From NCBI GenBank assembly GCA_963573305.1, contig OY754339.1, forward strand, positions 70,479,376 through 70,543,375: DNA of 64,000 nt, in the 5' to 3' direction. The first letter of the stretch is position 1. Every line of letters begins with the position of its first letter. Below are positions 26,601 to 41,600 of the stretch, one piece after another. The notes beneath the pieces were generated by a model that was given only the letters and a program-made list of their open reading frames with translations, ran no database searches and was not told the DNA's origin. The position numbers were made by a program, and so were the translations under genes. This stretch comes from Pyrrhosoma nymphula (Eukaryota > Arthropoda > Insecta > Odonata > Coenagrionidae).

Positions 26601-29600
26601 GTTTTACATCGCCATGGTGGCATGTTAACAGATAAAGAAATTCTGTTTTCACCGTTAGGAGTAGGAAGGATGTTGCTAGAAGTTATTTCATTGAGCGTTC
26701 ACTTGATATCAAGAACATCGGAGAAAAATTAGTAAACCTGCCTAAAATCGACTATTTGACGGAAATGTTACTCGGCTATGAGAAGTGATACGAAAATGAG
26801 CTTTGATATAAGTTCTAGCTGCATCGTTTATCTTTCAATGCAGATACTTCTCAAATACGTAAGCTTAATACAACTATACTGTAGTCGTGTAGAGGATGTC
26901 CAGTGCTTTTTTCCACAGGCCTTCGCGCCGAGCGCTGGAGCTTCCGGCAGTCCAGCGAACGGCTATGCGTCCTTGGCCTGCCTCTCGCTCTCCCCTCCAC
27001 CACCCTGGGTCTCTCTCTCCCCCCACCCTTGCTTCGCCTTGGCGCTCATAGTTAGGGGACCGGAGAGAAGTGATATTTTTTCTTGAGTCAACATCACATT
27101 TCATCAAAAGCCTCACATTTCTTCAAAAGTATCACAATTCACTTATCGCTTTCCAACCCCCTAAACTTCTTAGGTGGTATCCATTAGTTGGGGGGGGGCA
27201 TTGCCCGCTGGGAGTCCCTTATCAGTTATGACAGCGAACTAAAAGTATCACATTTCACTCATCGCTTTCTCATGCCCTAACTTCTCGGGTGGCATCCACT
27301 AGTTGGGGGGGGGGGAGGGGCGGCGGCGGCATCCTTCCGGGAGCCTCAGCTGCCAACTTCCATGGTTCCCACTAGTTCCAACATCGGTCGCAACACAGGA
27401 TGACCATTATTTACTTCGTTTTGAATGGTATCCACTCCCCAGGGTGAATTTTAATATTTCGGATTTAGAATCGATTTTTTGAATGAATTAGGATCCGATT
27501 TCAGTATCCAGTGAAACGTAATGCCCGCGGATCTTTATATCTGATCCGAATCTTTCCCAGCGAATCAGCTTGCGTCTTAGAGGACAAAGTTATGCCCTCG
27601 CTGCATAATACGCAGCCTTATTTTCGAGCACATTTAGGAGCAAAAAAAGTGCAACTTATGGGCCAAGAAATACGGTAACTACAATTTTCGATGCCTAGCT
27701 AACATTTTTCAACTTACGAACAAGTTCTCAGAACGCAACTCGTTCGTATGTTGAGGACTTACTGTAATGCAAAATTGGTTTCTGGCTAAAACTTCAAATT
27801 GAATTACACTGAAAAAGAAATATGGTAGTGTGTGAGGGTAACATTGGCTGATAGCTTCTGTTATTTTCAACATACCTGAATAACGATAGGATTCCAGGAA
27901 AGGAGGTTTAACCGTAAAATAGGAGCCAGTACTTTTGGTAAACAAAGACTTGCATAGGCTTCTCTGTAGGAGTTCTCCTCCTCCGAGCGCCATTGTTCCC
28001 ACCTTCCAAGGACTCCTCGTACAGAGCAAAACTCTTCCACAACATCCTCAAATATTTTATGAGCATCACTCTCAATTATTTCTGAAAGGCATTAGAAATG
28101 TCTATATTAATAGAACCACTCAAAAACCAATTGCCAGCACACTTAAGACTACCAAGTTTCACCAACTTCGTTGAATTTACACCTGCATAACCATTAAAAA
28201 TTACGAAGATAACATCAACACCATTGACATGAGTGACTGCTGATATACAGGAATGCAAGGGACGCATTAGCAAGAAAAGACACCACATTAAAAACACAGC
28301 ATAAAGGAGGAGAGTGATTAGACATTTCTGAGACTGCGTTTAAACAACAGGATTTAATCAGTAATGGATGCAGGAGGTGTCATAAAGGTTAAAATACCCC
28401 AAAGCTATATTTGATAAAATATTTTATGGAATTTTACATTTTATAATTTTAATGATATTTTAATTTATAAATGAATATCTTTTAGGATAATACCTTTAGT
28501 CCAGATATAATTAGCCAGAAAAAAATTATGTATCTGCAGGACCTATGTAACTCGAAATGACGTAAGTTAAGGTATACATTTAATGAAAAAGAATGATAGT
28601 CACAATCATATGATGTAGGTAACGGCCATCGTCTTGGCTTTGTCTGTCATGTGATTCACTTCCCTTACTCATTAGTACTTACTGATTATGTAGCTTCTTT
28701 TCTGTCAACCGTGCTTTTAAAGCAAATGAAGTGTAGTAAAGACACTTCAATGCTTTTTTCATTCACAAGAATGCAAGTATTTTGCTTAGATAAATATGAG
28801 AAGATTCACCTTCACCACAAGAGTTTCAGATCGTAAGGACGGCAAACACCTAAGCAGTGTCAATCCAAGTTGGAATTGTAAGTGCCTCGACCGGGAGAGA
28901 AAGAAGACCAGAAATTTGTAGCTTCGTAGCATTCGTAGCAGAAATACTTCATATTGCCATATTTTGCACTGTGGTGTGTGCATGGTACTGTTTATTAAAT
29001 TGTTTGTTGATCAGCAGAATCAACAAACAATTTAATAAACAGTACCATGAAACACAAACCACAGTGCAAAATATGGCGATATGAAGTATCATTGGCAATT
29101 GAAAATCATGTGATGCATCATTGTGAACAAAAAACTGGTATAAAAGCATCTTGAATTTGGCTGTGAAGTACAATCAAAAGTTAACATCAGCGAGTTAAAA
29201 AAAAATTGATTTTGATATATGTATTAGTAAAAAAAAACTGGAAAAAGTCACCAAAGGCAACTGGAAAATTTAACCACATTCCGGGGTTGGCGAAGATTGA
29301 CACAGATTTGAGTATCGTGTAAATTTCAATCGGAGTGGTGAGAGTTCGGCAAAATTTCTCTGTCCTTGAATAGAAGATGCAGATAATCAAGGGAAACCCC
29401 TGCAGTTGAGAAATCTAGTGCTCAAAGCACATATAGCGAATAGCCAAGGGCCACGACGGACAACACTGCGGTTGATAAGGGAAACCTTAGCGTACTATTT
29501 TAAAATGTTTCAACCTGAACGTACTAATTCAAAATGTTTCTACCGAACAATGATAGATCTGGTGTGACTTAACCATCATAAACGGGAGCATGAAAATATG

Positions 29601-32600
29601 GAATGGCTTGTGATAAGTTCGATACAAAGCCAGCACATGAAGTAAACAAACTGATAATTTTGGGGACAAACCCCGACCAACAATACATCCAAAACCGTCG
29701 TTTTCAGAGGTGCGTTATAACCACATTTTACGGTATTTCTATTTTTAAATACATTCAAATATGGCCTCCATTATAACTATAGAAAGATCTTACTCAAACT
29801 ACCTTTAACCTCACAGCATCAAACAATTACAACAATGATTTGTCAAATTCTTACCCTTCTGCTTGCGATAAGCAACCACTTCCAGTTCTGTCTGCTCATC
29901 GTCGCTTGACATCCCCTCGTAATGCTTCAGTGTTCCACTTGTTGAGCGGGCAGCCATCTGCCTCCCTCTCCTCCTCCGGCTCCTCCTACCCTCCCTCTCG
30001 GCTGCCCTCCTCACCTGCGCCTCCTCCTCCTCTGGATTCGCCCTCACTCCACCCGATGCCGCTCCTGAGCGTTTAACAAACAATAAAATACCTGAAGAGA
30101 TCCAAAGTCACTCAAAAGACCATATGTGAAATACAGTTGACCCTCTGAAGCCAAACACAATCCATTCCATTAGGTAGTTCAACTTGAGAGTAAAACTTCC
30201 TCACCGGAAACATCCCAGACAGCACAAATTTGGAAATATTACTGTATTACAGTCATTTTACAAACATATTACAAAACAAGGGTATTTTTATTCCAATTGT
30301 ATAACAACCGTTATACAGTGGCAAATGTCTGCTATTACCTTTGTATTACGGTTATATTACAGAGCCAAATTTCAATTGTTTTACAAATTGTATAATGATG
30401 GTATTGCAGAGCTAAATTGCAATAGTTTTACAAAATGACAAATTTCTTTCGTTTTACCACCCAGGTAGGAATTTCTTGCTCTGTAACTGGTCTGAATGAA
30501 GACTTCTGTAACAGGGAATGAATTGAAACTAACTTCACAGCCGAGTTGCACCCCAGCTACAGACCAGCAGGGATATGGAACTGGGGTATCTTGTCCTTGT
30601 TCAAATTTGGCCTTACTTCTAAATATTGATCATCAATCTAGAAAATTCATGTACCTTTGGCAATGAAATTTTCATTTACGGAGGCAAAATTGTAACCAAC
30701 GAAATAATTTTCTTTCTTGGATATCAAAATAAAAATATTAATAAAGTTATACTATAATTTCCACTGCTACATAATCTCACTGCCAATATATATGTTGTGC
30801 AATACTTTTACCTACTACCTAGTGTCTACCTAACCGCATATTACGACTTATATAACTCCTATCGATGTTTACTCGCAATTGAAAGTAGTGCTCCTAGAAG
30901 GTCTTATATATGTAGCCATTCCCATGCCTCAAAGTGACTGAGAGAACTAATTTTTAAATGTCAATGCCGTTATAGTTTGAGGAAATACCATTTAATTATA
31001 CGATACCAGGCATTAATTAATTGAAACCTATATTGCCACATATGGTGACTAAACATTCAATGAAGACGTGACTAAAAAGTCAATAATAATGAGAATAAAC
31101 ATGATTTTTTCCATTAAACATCGTTTGATTACATTTCAATGAAGACGTAACTTATCCAATTGTATTACAATCGTAATACAGCGTCAAATTTCCACTAATA
31201 ACTTTGTATTACAGAGCCAAATTACAATCGTTTAACTTTGCCGGCCTTGGTGGTGGCGGGGTTACGTCCTCACTAACCCAAAGGTCGCAGGTTCGAGTCC
31301 CGCCTGGGGAGGATTTTTCACCCCCCAGGGCATGGTTGTGTGTGCTCGTCCATTGTTAATACCCCGATATAAAGGCCAATTAGAGCTGTTTTCGGTGGTT
31401 CTTGAAAATAAGTAAATAAATTGAAATATGGTGGTAATACAGAGCCAAATTACAATAGTTTTACAAACCGAATCTCTTTCGTATTACCATGCACGTAATA
31501 GGAAAGAAATTCAGGAGGTTTGACTTGCGTAAATGTTATGAACATGAATATACATTATGTATATTCATATAGTTACGAATGTGGAAAGGAGAAAAATGAT
31601 GACTGTACCAATAAAAGCATAACATTAATATAATGTAGAATGGAAATTTTTTTAGCAAAGCTATCAATGTAGTGTTTACTGGCTCTCCGAATCGTTTGCA
31701 AACTTCCCATTTATGCCAAATTTTCGGTCGAAGGATGAACCACAGGCTAGCATGTGATGAATATTTATCAGTTGCATGGCGATTAATGGCAAAATATCTT
31801 TATTTTACCATGATTTGGCAATAGTAGGATAGTAGCTCGTGATAAAGCGTCCACAGCAAAGATTATACCTAGTATCCTTGAATTGCACATAACAATGATT
31901 ATACACATATAACAAAAATTATACAAACGTATCATATGCAATATGCATCATGCTGGACAAAAGAAGCACGTAAACACCAAATGCGCACGAAGCGTTGTTT
32001 TATTTTCGGCCTTACAATTGTAATACAATGGGTTTACAAATTGTATATTCCTGGTATTTTGATGCCATATTACAATAGTATTATCACTGCTTTGTATGAA
32101 AGATGCTGGAATACAATTGTGTTTCAATATTTTTTCAAAACATTGTACAATTCGTAACTGTACAAGATATTTACACTTTTTATACCAGCGGCTGTGTTGT
32201 CTGGGATATACCCGAATAAATCCACTCCTGATCTCAAAATATTACTCACTACAATATATTTTCAGGGCAACTATCGGTTATTTAAACATTTATAGTAATA
32301 CAAAGTAGTAAGACTTTATTGATTGTATCACATGTGCTTAAAACAATAGATATTGAAGTGCATTTGGCCTTTCCTGAGAGATGATGATGCACTGCTAAAG
32401 CAGAGAGAGATGAGAATGAAGAAGGATGATTATTGGTTGGATTCTCTTCTCTTAAATCCCATACTTAAGGGTTGTGGCTCCCCATCACTAGCATTACTGA
32501 GCATTTGATCTTTCTTGGGAGTAGAATCTGTCCAGCTCCATCATGTAGGGATGTAGTGCTTACCAAACTAAAATTAGTTTTCTATACATTCTCATGGCCG

Positions 32601-35600
32601 CATTTATGTGGATAAATTTCCCAACTTTTGTTTGAGATTCAATCCTCATTTTCCTGGAATTCTTTGGACAAGACCCATTTTTTTCCAGCACCAAGCCCTT
32701 TGACTTTCAAGGGTCCACCGTACCTGAAAATTAACTTCTTTATGCATGATTATGCACACTGAAGTAAGATGCACAATTTCACGTTCTTGATATTGGTAAC
32801 AATTTTTTAAATATTTTATTTACACCTCTTTCCGTATGATTCACAATGTCATCTTTCCGTATGATTCAGTCATCTTTCCGTATGATTCACAATGGAAGTA
32901 GAAGATAATGGGCCACTTCCCTTCCTTGATGTCACAGTCACAAGGCAACAAGACAGAGCTTTAACTCACAGAGTTTATAAAAAATAGACTCACGCTTATC
33001 GCTACTTGAATGCCAAGTCCCATCACCATCCTTGTCAAAAAGCATCAATAATCAAAACTTTATTTGAATGCGCCAGAGGTATATCCCACCCATCAAACTT
33101 TAGGGAGGAAGAAAATCACTTAAAAAGTTTCCTCTTCAAACGGTTATTCCACCGCAGAAATCAAGATATTCTCTCTCCTGTGTGATCAGCAGGAAGAGAG
33201 AAAATTCCACCAGGCCAGCTGGATATGTAGCATTACCTTACATTGCTGGAATCACTAACCGTATTGGCAGAATTTTGAATAAATATGACATTTTCTGTTT
33301 TAATACCGGATTGAGGATATGCGAGGTGGAAAATACCGGCTCCTTAGTCTAATACACGAAGGCGTGCATGAAATCCTATGTAATTGTGGAAGATTGTACG
33401 TTGGAGAATCTGGCTGCTCAGAGAGTGAACGTACCAAGGAGCATGAAAGAGCAATTAGGAAGAGAGGTTGGTACAACAATGCCCTCGTGGAACATGTCTC
33501 AATAAACGTTCATAAAAAGAGCTCAAGGTTTGGATATAATACTGAGAAAATAACTCATACTACCTTGCTTAACAGCAATACGTACAGCGCAGATACAAAA
33601 TTTCCAGCATTAATTTTCCATTTCGTTTCATCAAGGACAAATTTCACATATTGTACATTTTAGAGCAATGAATTATACATTAATTATGGCATCCACATTC
33701 AACAAAAAATGTAATTCACCCAAACCAATACAGTTAAATTGAAAACATTTGAATAAAGAATTAATAATTACATATTATAATATATACATATTTATTATGT
33801 ATTTAAATATTCCTCAGAATGTTGAAAAAATGAAAGTTCATGGTAGCATGGCCACTGATGTATTCTTCTGGTTAGGAAACTGTAGCAAAACAACTGCATT
33901 GATACTAGTTTTAAAATGATCATTATAACTATGTAGTTATAAAAGAAAGGGATTTAAGTATTGGTTAAAACCATTTTTGCTTTCATTACAGAATGGTATT
34001 ATGTTACAATGTACACAAACTGATTTATTATAGCTTTTATACATGTTTTTTTCAAGAAGCCATTGATTAAATACAAATATTTTGGCTAAAGAAAATTTAA
34101 CTGCATACATAGTATGCATCAAGAATAATACAACAGATACTTCCACTGTTGAGGCACAACCAGATAACCTAGCAGAAGTAATAGATAAAAAATAAAAGCT
34201 TACGATTGGTAGCAATTGGAGCCAGCTCTTTGGCCTGGTCTCGGACATCCTGCCTTCTCCTTGCCATCAATTCGTCCCTTCGTTTCCGCCACAATTGATT
34301 ATGCATTCTAGACTCTACCCCCTCGATGAGAGACACCTGAATAGGGTTCCAGAAAATAAGTAAAGTTGTAAAAAAAATTAGCTTGGACAATTGGCAGCTC
34401 TTTCACTTCGCAATGCTCGCAACATTTTTGCCTTGCCAGGACAATTGTCAACTCAAGAAAAATTAACTTAATTCGCCAATGTAGAAATGGGATTCGCATT
34501 TAAGGATAGCAAAATATTTGTAGAGGCTTAAAATTTTTGAGGTTATTGTTATTTATAGAACTATTTTATCTTCATTATGTAGAACTTACTCTTGGTACTC
34601 TTTTTTCAGTCTCTTGGCAAGGGCTAGAAGCACAGCTACTTTTTTTAAGTAGGCATGAACCTTACACAAAGTTATTCTTACACAAAACAATAATTTGCAG
34701 ACAAATTTTACCACAGGCTTGCCAGTGCGAGCATTGTAATGAAACAAAAAAGTTGCTTATCTGAATAACTTAAACTTTTAATTAACCCCAATTTATTCCA
34801 GCCACTGTTTCCCATTTAAAGGTAGATTTTACATTACTCCATTAAACTTTGGAAGAAAAAAGGGTGAGGTATCATATAGCAAAGGAATTAGGACCTGCTT
34901 AATGAGGTTATTAAATTGATGTGTGCCTAGATATGTACTTAAGATGTACACAAATAGCTTATTAAATAGGTAATCCACAAACTGGCTACCTCAAAGATAG
35001 AAGATTCAAATAATGCTTCAGAAGATCATTTATGATAGCACTTAATGTTTTCCCTGTGTTGAGACTAGAGTTAAATGTGACCCAGCCATCTTGAGTTCCT
35101 AAATAAAAATAAACAGATAATTTTTAATGTTAAAAATAAAAAACTTAATTGCCCAATATCCTTCAGCACACTATTCACTTGAGAAGTAGCATTCTTAAAG
35201 ACATAACAGAGTTTGAAGGATACCCTCAACCGTCATGAGGCATAACTGAGTCATCAGTGTTGAAACGATGGAAAGTAAGTCAAGGAAGTCAAATTCTCAT
35301 CGGTACACAGAATTTAAGGTGAGCAAAATTTCTCATCAAAACGAAATAAAACATGTTACCGTAAGGATGGATATGTACTACATAATATTCAGTACTATCT
35401 CCAGATCTATCTCCAAAAAGTAGCTGAAGTACAATTTTTCTCTACCGAGAAGTAAATAACTTCTAAAGATTAAAAGCAGTTTCTATACTTATTGAACAAC
35501 CATCATATAACCATATAGTCCATTAAGGTTGGTACATTCCTCTTTCATTTTTATGAATATATTTTGTAACATACAAAGAGTCCTTTTTTTGATGGAATTA

Positions 35601-38600
35601 TGACAAACAATGAAAATAAAGCTATTTACGGGCTATTAGTTAACTACCACATAACTTACCTTTTACTTAATTTTGGGATAGTTAAATAGTTTTTTTTCAA
35701 GTAACTACCAGGTGAAATAAACAAGCTCCAAGCTTGAAGTACTTCCAAAAACACAAAATATAACCGAGTTTTCCGTAATTTCAATTGCTGCCTATGAATA
35801 TAACTACCTATACGTACTTATCAAACCTAAATCATGCTACCCAGGCATGAAAATAAAGGGTCTGATCATAATAGGGCCTATATAAGGGAATAATATTCAT
35901 AATTAAATAAAACAATTGGTACTTTTCTCCAGTTTAATAGATAAAACTGTAGAAAAGTACCAAAAAATTAAATTAATTAAGAATATTATTCAGACCTTCT
36001 ATGAAGTGATGCCCACAAATGTTAAGTTTATTCTATACAGTGGAGTTTAAGTGAACAAATTTACCATGCAAACTTCTTGTAAAACAACACTAATTTACAG
36101 CAACTAGTTCATTTCCTTGAAACCAAGGCTTAGACATATTTTGGAGGACAGAAGGGATCTGAACTATGAAACGTTTTTTTTGCAAATTTTTACTCCTAAT
36201 GTATGTACCATATAACCACATTGAAATACTATATTGAAATAGCAAGAGCAACAATAGATCACATAAAATTCTTGCACAAATACTATTTCTCCTAGCACCT
36301 TGCAGCAGTTGGTTATAAATACATGTTCATGTATTACCTGATTATCTCAGAAGATGATGCCGCTGCATCGAAACTAGTCGTGCCGTAAAATAAATTGGTG
36401 GAATAAAACAAAGACAACTGGAGTACTTCAATGTTTTATCACCATTAACTTGAGAAATAGGTGACAGAATGAACAATGTAAAACTGCGTGCCATCATCAC
36501 TTTTAAAACTCTACAAGACAAGATATTAACTAAAAATGGTGAACATCTTTATATTCTACTGGTATGAATTTATGGAGGTCCTTTAACAGTGAAAAATAAT
36601 GTATTTCTGCTGATCGATTTGACTGGAATTGCTAGTAAATGATTGATGCTCACTAAAGTTACTGTACTTTTATCACTAATAGAAACGTTTAGGGTCTTAG
36701 AAATTATAAATACAGCAGGTAGATACTTTCTGTTAAACTATATATTTCTGTATATCTCATCAATAATGTCAAAGCAACCAATAAACAACTGTTACCATAA
36801 CTCAGTGCACAACTACACGCATACGCCCGAAAGACAATCGTGCTTCATATGTTCTTTAACATTACATGGGTTAAACTACCCAACACAAACTATTTCTCAT
36901 TTCTAACATAGGGTGTTGGATACAAAATAATTTTCCCTTCTTCTCACTCATTATTGAACTAATATTCATAAAAAATTCTTTGCAAATAATCAACCATACA
37001 TGAATAGTTCACCCAAAAGTAAAACCATAAATATCCCTAAACAAAAATATAAGAAAATAGCTAAAATATTGATGTGAGATGTAAAAGCAGCAGATAGCAC
37101 AGGTCACATGATATGTATTTGAAAAGGGAAAACCATAGTATAAAAGTGCAAATACAAATTGTAAGAGCAACAATGGTGTAATTATCATGGCCATAGGAAA
37201 GAGAAATGAATTAAGGTTAATATGGAGCTTAAATGCCAACACTAAAGGGCATTGAGTATTACAATAGAGTCATCTCTTCACTGACATGACTAATATAATT
37301 ATGAACGTCTTGTATGTAATCACCTAAGGGAAATAGTGCTCATTTAACCTACAGCTACTGTGCTAAAGAGTGAGCATATATAATTATGTCCTTCAACTTA
37401 ATGTATAATATACAAAGAAATGAGTATCATCAGAATCTAGCATAAAGGTTCTTCATTTAAAGCTGTGTGATTAACCAGTAAAGAGCAAAATTTTGGGTAC
37501 AAAATTTGACAGACCTTGAATAATTTATTTTCCTCTAATGTTCAGTATTTAACAAAAGATGATGCTAAAGAGGAGAATTACTCATGATACCAGATTAAGA
37601 ATCAATCCATTTACTCCCTGGTGATTTGCATGATTATATATTCCAATTTTCACATTTAAAATTTATTTAGCTTAAGTGTAACTATTTTACGTCACAGAGA
37701 GAGATTCTATGTTACTTGGCAACCACCAGAAATAAAATTATATTATTATCTCTATTCACAAATTAGTATTCCCTTGACATCATGTCAAACTTCAACATCT
37801 TTTTGTCATCTCACATATATAAATTTTATTAGACATGTGCATAAAGAGATATCTTCTTCTGAAGCCCAGAAATGCAGGAAAGATGCATTATAGTGGCATG
37901 GATATAAGCTTGAAATTGGAATCTCTAATTGAGGCAAATGATAGCCAAATGCAAAGAAAAATATGAAACGTTAACAATAGTATCAATGGCAAACTAGGAG
38001 AATGGATTAACTAAAGGTATAGGAATGATAACATTTTTACTTATCCAATCCTTGTTTATTTTCCCCAAGTCATATAATTGCAAATAGGGACACGGAATAC
38101 CTAAAGTAGTACTTCAACCATCATTTTTACCCTTCTTTCATAAAACCAGCAAATCACAAAAAATATGTAGGCCCCTAACATTATCTCAATGCCACGAAAA
38201 TACACAGTACCTAAAGTAAACTATGCAAGAAGAAAACCCTACTGTGCATTTACAAAAAGTATGATAGAATCAGATTCAATGAATACCAATACTTAAACTG
38301 TAACAAATGGCGTTTTTCTAAAATACAAAGAGGTCCATTAAATATTTAATTCAAGATATCTTCTTTTTGTTAGGGACAAAACATAATTGGTCACACAAGT
38401 CCCTTGAGGTGGGTCAATTAAAGCTTGTGTGTCATTTGGGCATGCCACACATGAGCCACGCAAATATCACACATAGCTCTCCCCCCACACATAATTTAAT
38501 TAAAAAAAAAGAAAAAACAAATGTAAAATAAAGAAGAAGAAGCACATTTCCCCAACAAGAAGCGCTTGTGAACCCACCTTCTCGTCTAGACACTCTACCA

Positions 38601-41600
38601 AGTCAGTGACATACCCACGCAACTCTTGGTAGAAGCGGAAGCGTCGGGCGAGCGACGGGGCCATCGCCTCCCGATCGCCCGCCTCCTTCTGCAACGATGT
38701 CATCTCCTCGGCCAGCCTCTCCTTGTCCGCTTTGTGCCGTCTCGACACTTCACGCAGGGAGGCCAACCTATGAAGAGAAACAGATGACCCACAAACTTAT
38801 TAAGTATTCTAATTCATGTTGTAAGGCCTCCAATGGATTTCCAAGTGACTGAAAATAAAAAAAAATACAAGTAAATAAATTTTTCATGGAATGCAAGATT
38901 GCACGCAGGGTCACTTCATAAAAAATTGCAGCAAACAACACAAGCGGTTCATATGGGCACTCAAAGGTAGAACTATACTGGCTATCCATCTCTCTGGTGA
39001 CAACAGGGATACTGGGTTGGTGTGATAGCAAGAGTACTGGATTTCCATCCCAAGTACCTGTGTTTGAATCCCAGAAGTGACAGCAATTTTTCGGCTGAAT
39101 CCCAATTACTACTTGGGTGCCATGTGGGGAGCACTTCAAGTTTAGCACCCCATCCATCGAGTTGCAAATTAAACTTAGAACCCCTTGGTGCTTTCAGTTA
39201 ATGGTAGGCCAATGCCAGTGAATGCCAGGTTTCTCTCCACAATTTCTCCCACTATCCCACCCACTTATCCTTATGTGCAAACGACCAATAGTTATTGCCT
39301 CCCCAAAAAACCAAACTGGGGACTACATGAATCATTAAATACACTTCAAGACACTAGAACCATGGCTGGGTCACTTTGAGCTACCTGAATATTTTCTCTC
39401 ATCTCTCCTTTAAATTTAGACCTTCATAAAAGTATTCTACCAGCTGATTGGTAGGTTCTTGGACAGTCCCCATCCTGCATCCCAATTTCTGAAACATTGT
39501 CTAGCTTTCCCTCCTATGGATGTCCCCCATTAGATCCCTCTTAAATCCCTCATGTTGTCTACCTCTTCCCATTACGTCCAGAATTTCTATCCTCTTCCAC
39601 CCTTCCCCAGTGTTCTCCCCTCTATCATCCTCTTCAACATCAAAACCTCCTCCAGCCATCTCTACTGCCTTCTCCAAACCTCTACCACCAGCTTCCTCTC
39701 CTCTCCAGCCATATCCAATAGCTAGAGTGCTAAAAATCCCTTACTTTTTATCAATTATCATTCCTCATTTATACATTTAATTTGAATTTTATAGTTGGTA
39801 CATACCTCCTGAAAATAATTCTAATTTTCCTCAAATGAGTCTATTTTGACCCACTGTCATTGAAAATGATTCAAGAAATCTCTTATCTTTGTGTTTCGTA
39901 TATGTATATGAATTTTACTCTTGAGGAGGAACAAGAAATTCCAATGCATAATTGCTCTCAAGTGCTTGATTCAACATTGAATGAGAGCCATTTCTGAGGG
40001 TAAAGATTTTCTCTGCTTACTGTAAAAAGAAGGTATATGACCATTTGGACCTTTCAGTGTTACACAGTCCCTTTACCCCACCAACCTTGCATCTTTTCTT
40101 CACCGTGACATTGTCTTCTATGCAGGCTTACAAAGCTCTGCAGTATCTATTATTCAACGCACTCAATCTCATTTGTAGGCATAAATGCACAGCAAATGTG
40201 CTCATTGAAGCCAGTAAAAAACAATAGTCAGATAAAACATTTTACTAAACCTCTACAGAAAATCTATTGAAAACTCAATTTGCCATTTGTTTGTTCAAAT
40301 ATTTTCCTAATAATCATGTATGTATGTACCAACAAAAATGATGTGAATTTATTCAGCTCAAATCAATGAAACATATGGCATTTACTCATTTAAGTGTCAA
40401 ATGAAACCACCACACTTCAATCAAGGAACAATAGAGAAAATGAGTCAATGAGTAAATGAAAATCAGTAGTGACCCATCTGTGGCTCCGGGTAAATAAAAT
40501 TTTCCACAGTTAATATCCCATGAAAATAAACCTGCTAAGTCAAATAGGAGAATTTTCAGGCAGCAGTTAATAATTACGCTATATTCCAACATGAGCTCCT
40601 GAATACATTGTGAGAAACAAGGTCACAGGGCAGCTCAACTGCCAGCCAAGCCTCCCACTTACACAAGTGCAGTCCAACAACTAATGCAGCTAAAAGTCAA
40701 GAACATTGCTTTAAGGCCCACTTAACACATGTCTATATAAAGAATTCTCTTAGTCACCAGAGACAACCCAAAATACCCAATATATTTTGAGCTTTGAGTG
40801 CTCACCTGCATAAACTGCACCAGTGTAGTTTGTCAGCATTTTTATTGGCAGCGTGAATGATGCAATATAAGTATTTAGCTGAAAAAGAAGTATGTATGTA
40901 ATTCACGGAAGCTTCACCACATACATCATTTCACTGGAGGAGGATGGAATGGTGACAGTTAGATCTATGTTTTAGCAAATCATGATCTTGTCCTTCATCC
41001 CCTTTCTTCTTATTAGATGGTAAGATAAAGACATAATTAGAGGTGGGAGATACAGAGCAGATACTAGAAAGTAAAGCAATCCTTTAATTGGGAATATAGG
41101 AATGGTAATATATTGCCAAGACCACAGCTCACTTGAGATGTGAGAGTCTTTGAAGGAAATCTTAAAATTATTGAAGATGGATAGAAAAATGACATGGAAC
41201 TCAAAAGAAAAAATATTTATGATCTGCCTATATTTAATAATTTGCACAGCGAAAGAAGACAGTGTTGTGGTGCCAAGGCAATTCAATATTTGGAGGGATA
41301 ATCTGGCACAGGTGAATGGTGTGAGTGATTTGAAAAGAAAAGCAAAGAAGTCTTTGTTGAAAGTAGATTTTGGATCTATCAGGATTTGAACTATTGTGCT
41401 TATGATTTCATTTATAGTGTCGGTCTTTTTTCTTATTGTGTCTACCAAGATATATCACACGTGCATAAGCACCTCCTGACGAGCAATTTCTGCTCAAGAG
41501 AAATTAAAATGTATTTATTTTATAAAATTTTTGAATGAAAAGTACAAATATTAATAATAATAACTGGATCTGAAAGTTGAAAAAAAGCAGCAAGAACGGA

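Larger units (their letters stand above)
25253..27875 (-). other. PAXBP1 intron g-h, almost wholly element C
   Basis: 2623-bp intron of which 2316 bp (25449-27764) is the Tigger-like element C. About 200 bp of intron remains at one side and about 110 at the other, so the ancestral intron was probably only about 300 bp. Confidence 0.85.
30065..34203 (-). other. PAXBP1 intron e-f
   Basis: 4.1-kb intron with the TIR element 30214-32205 (SINE nested), a short 25-bp tandem repeat at 32827-32893, and a Penelope-like fragment 32892-33663. 33700-34203 shows nothing recognised. Confidence 0.8.
34337..38577 (-). other. PAXBP1 intron d-e, mostly featureless
   Basis: 4.2-kb AT-rich intron. Contains the palindrome at 35888-35990 and a CAGAAGATG-hairpin-CGAAAC motif at 36348-36374. 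I see no transposase or other gene. Confidence 0.75.

Noticed and set aside
27709..28029. 106-codon minus-strand frame overlapping exon g
   Set aside because: Wrong frame; the conserved PAXBP1 frame and matching splice phases exclude it.
40972..41448. 158-codon minus-strand frame
   Set aside because: Hydrophobic, AT-driven composition without known domain or conserved start; probably chance.
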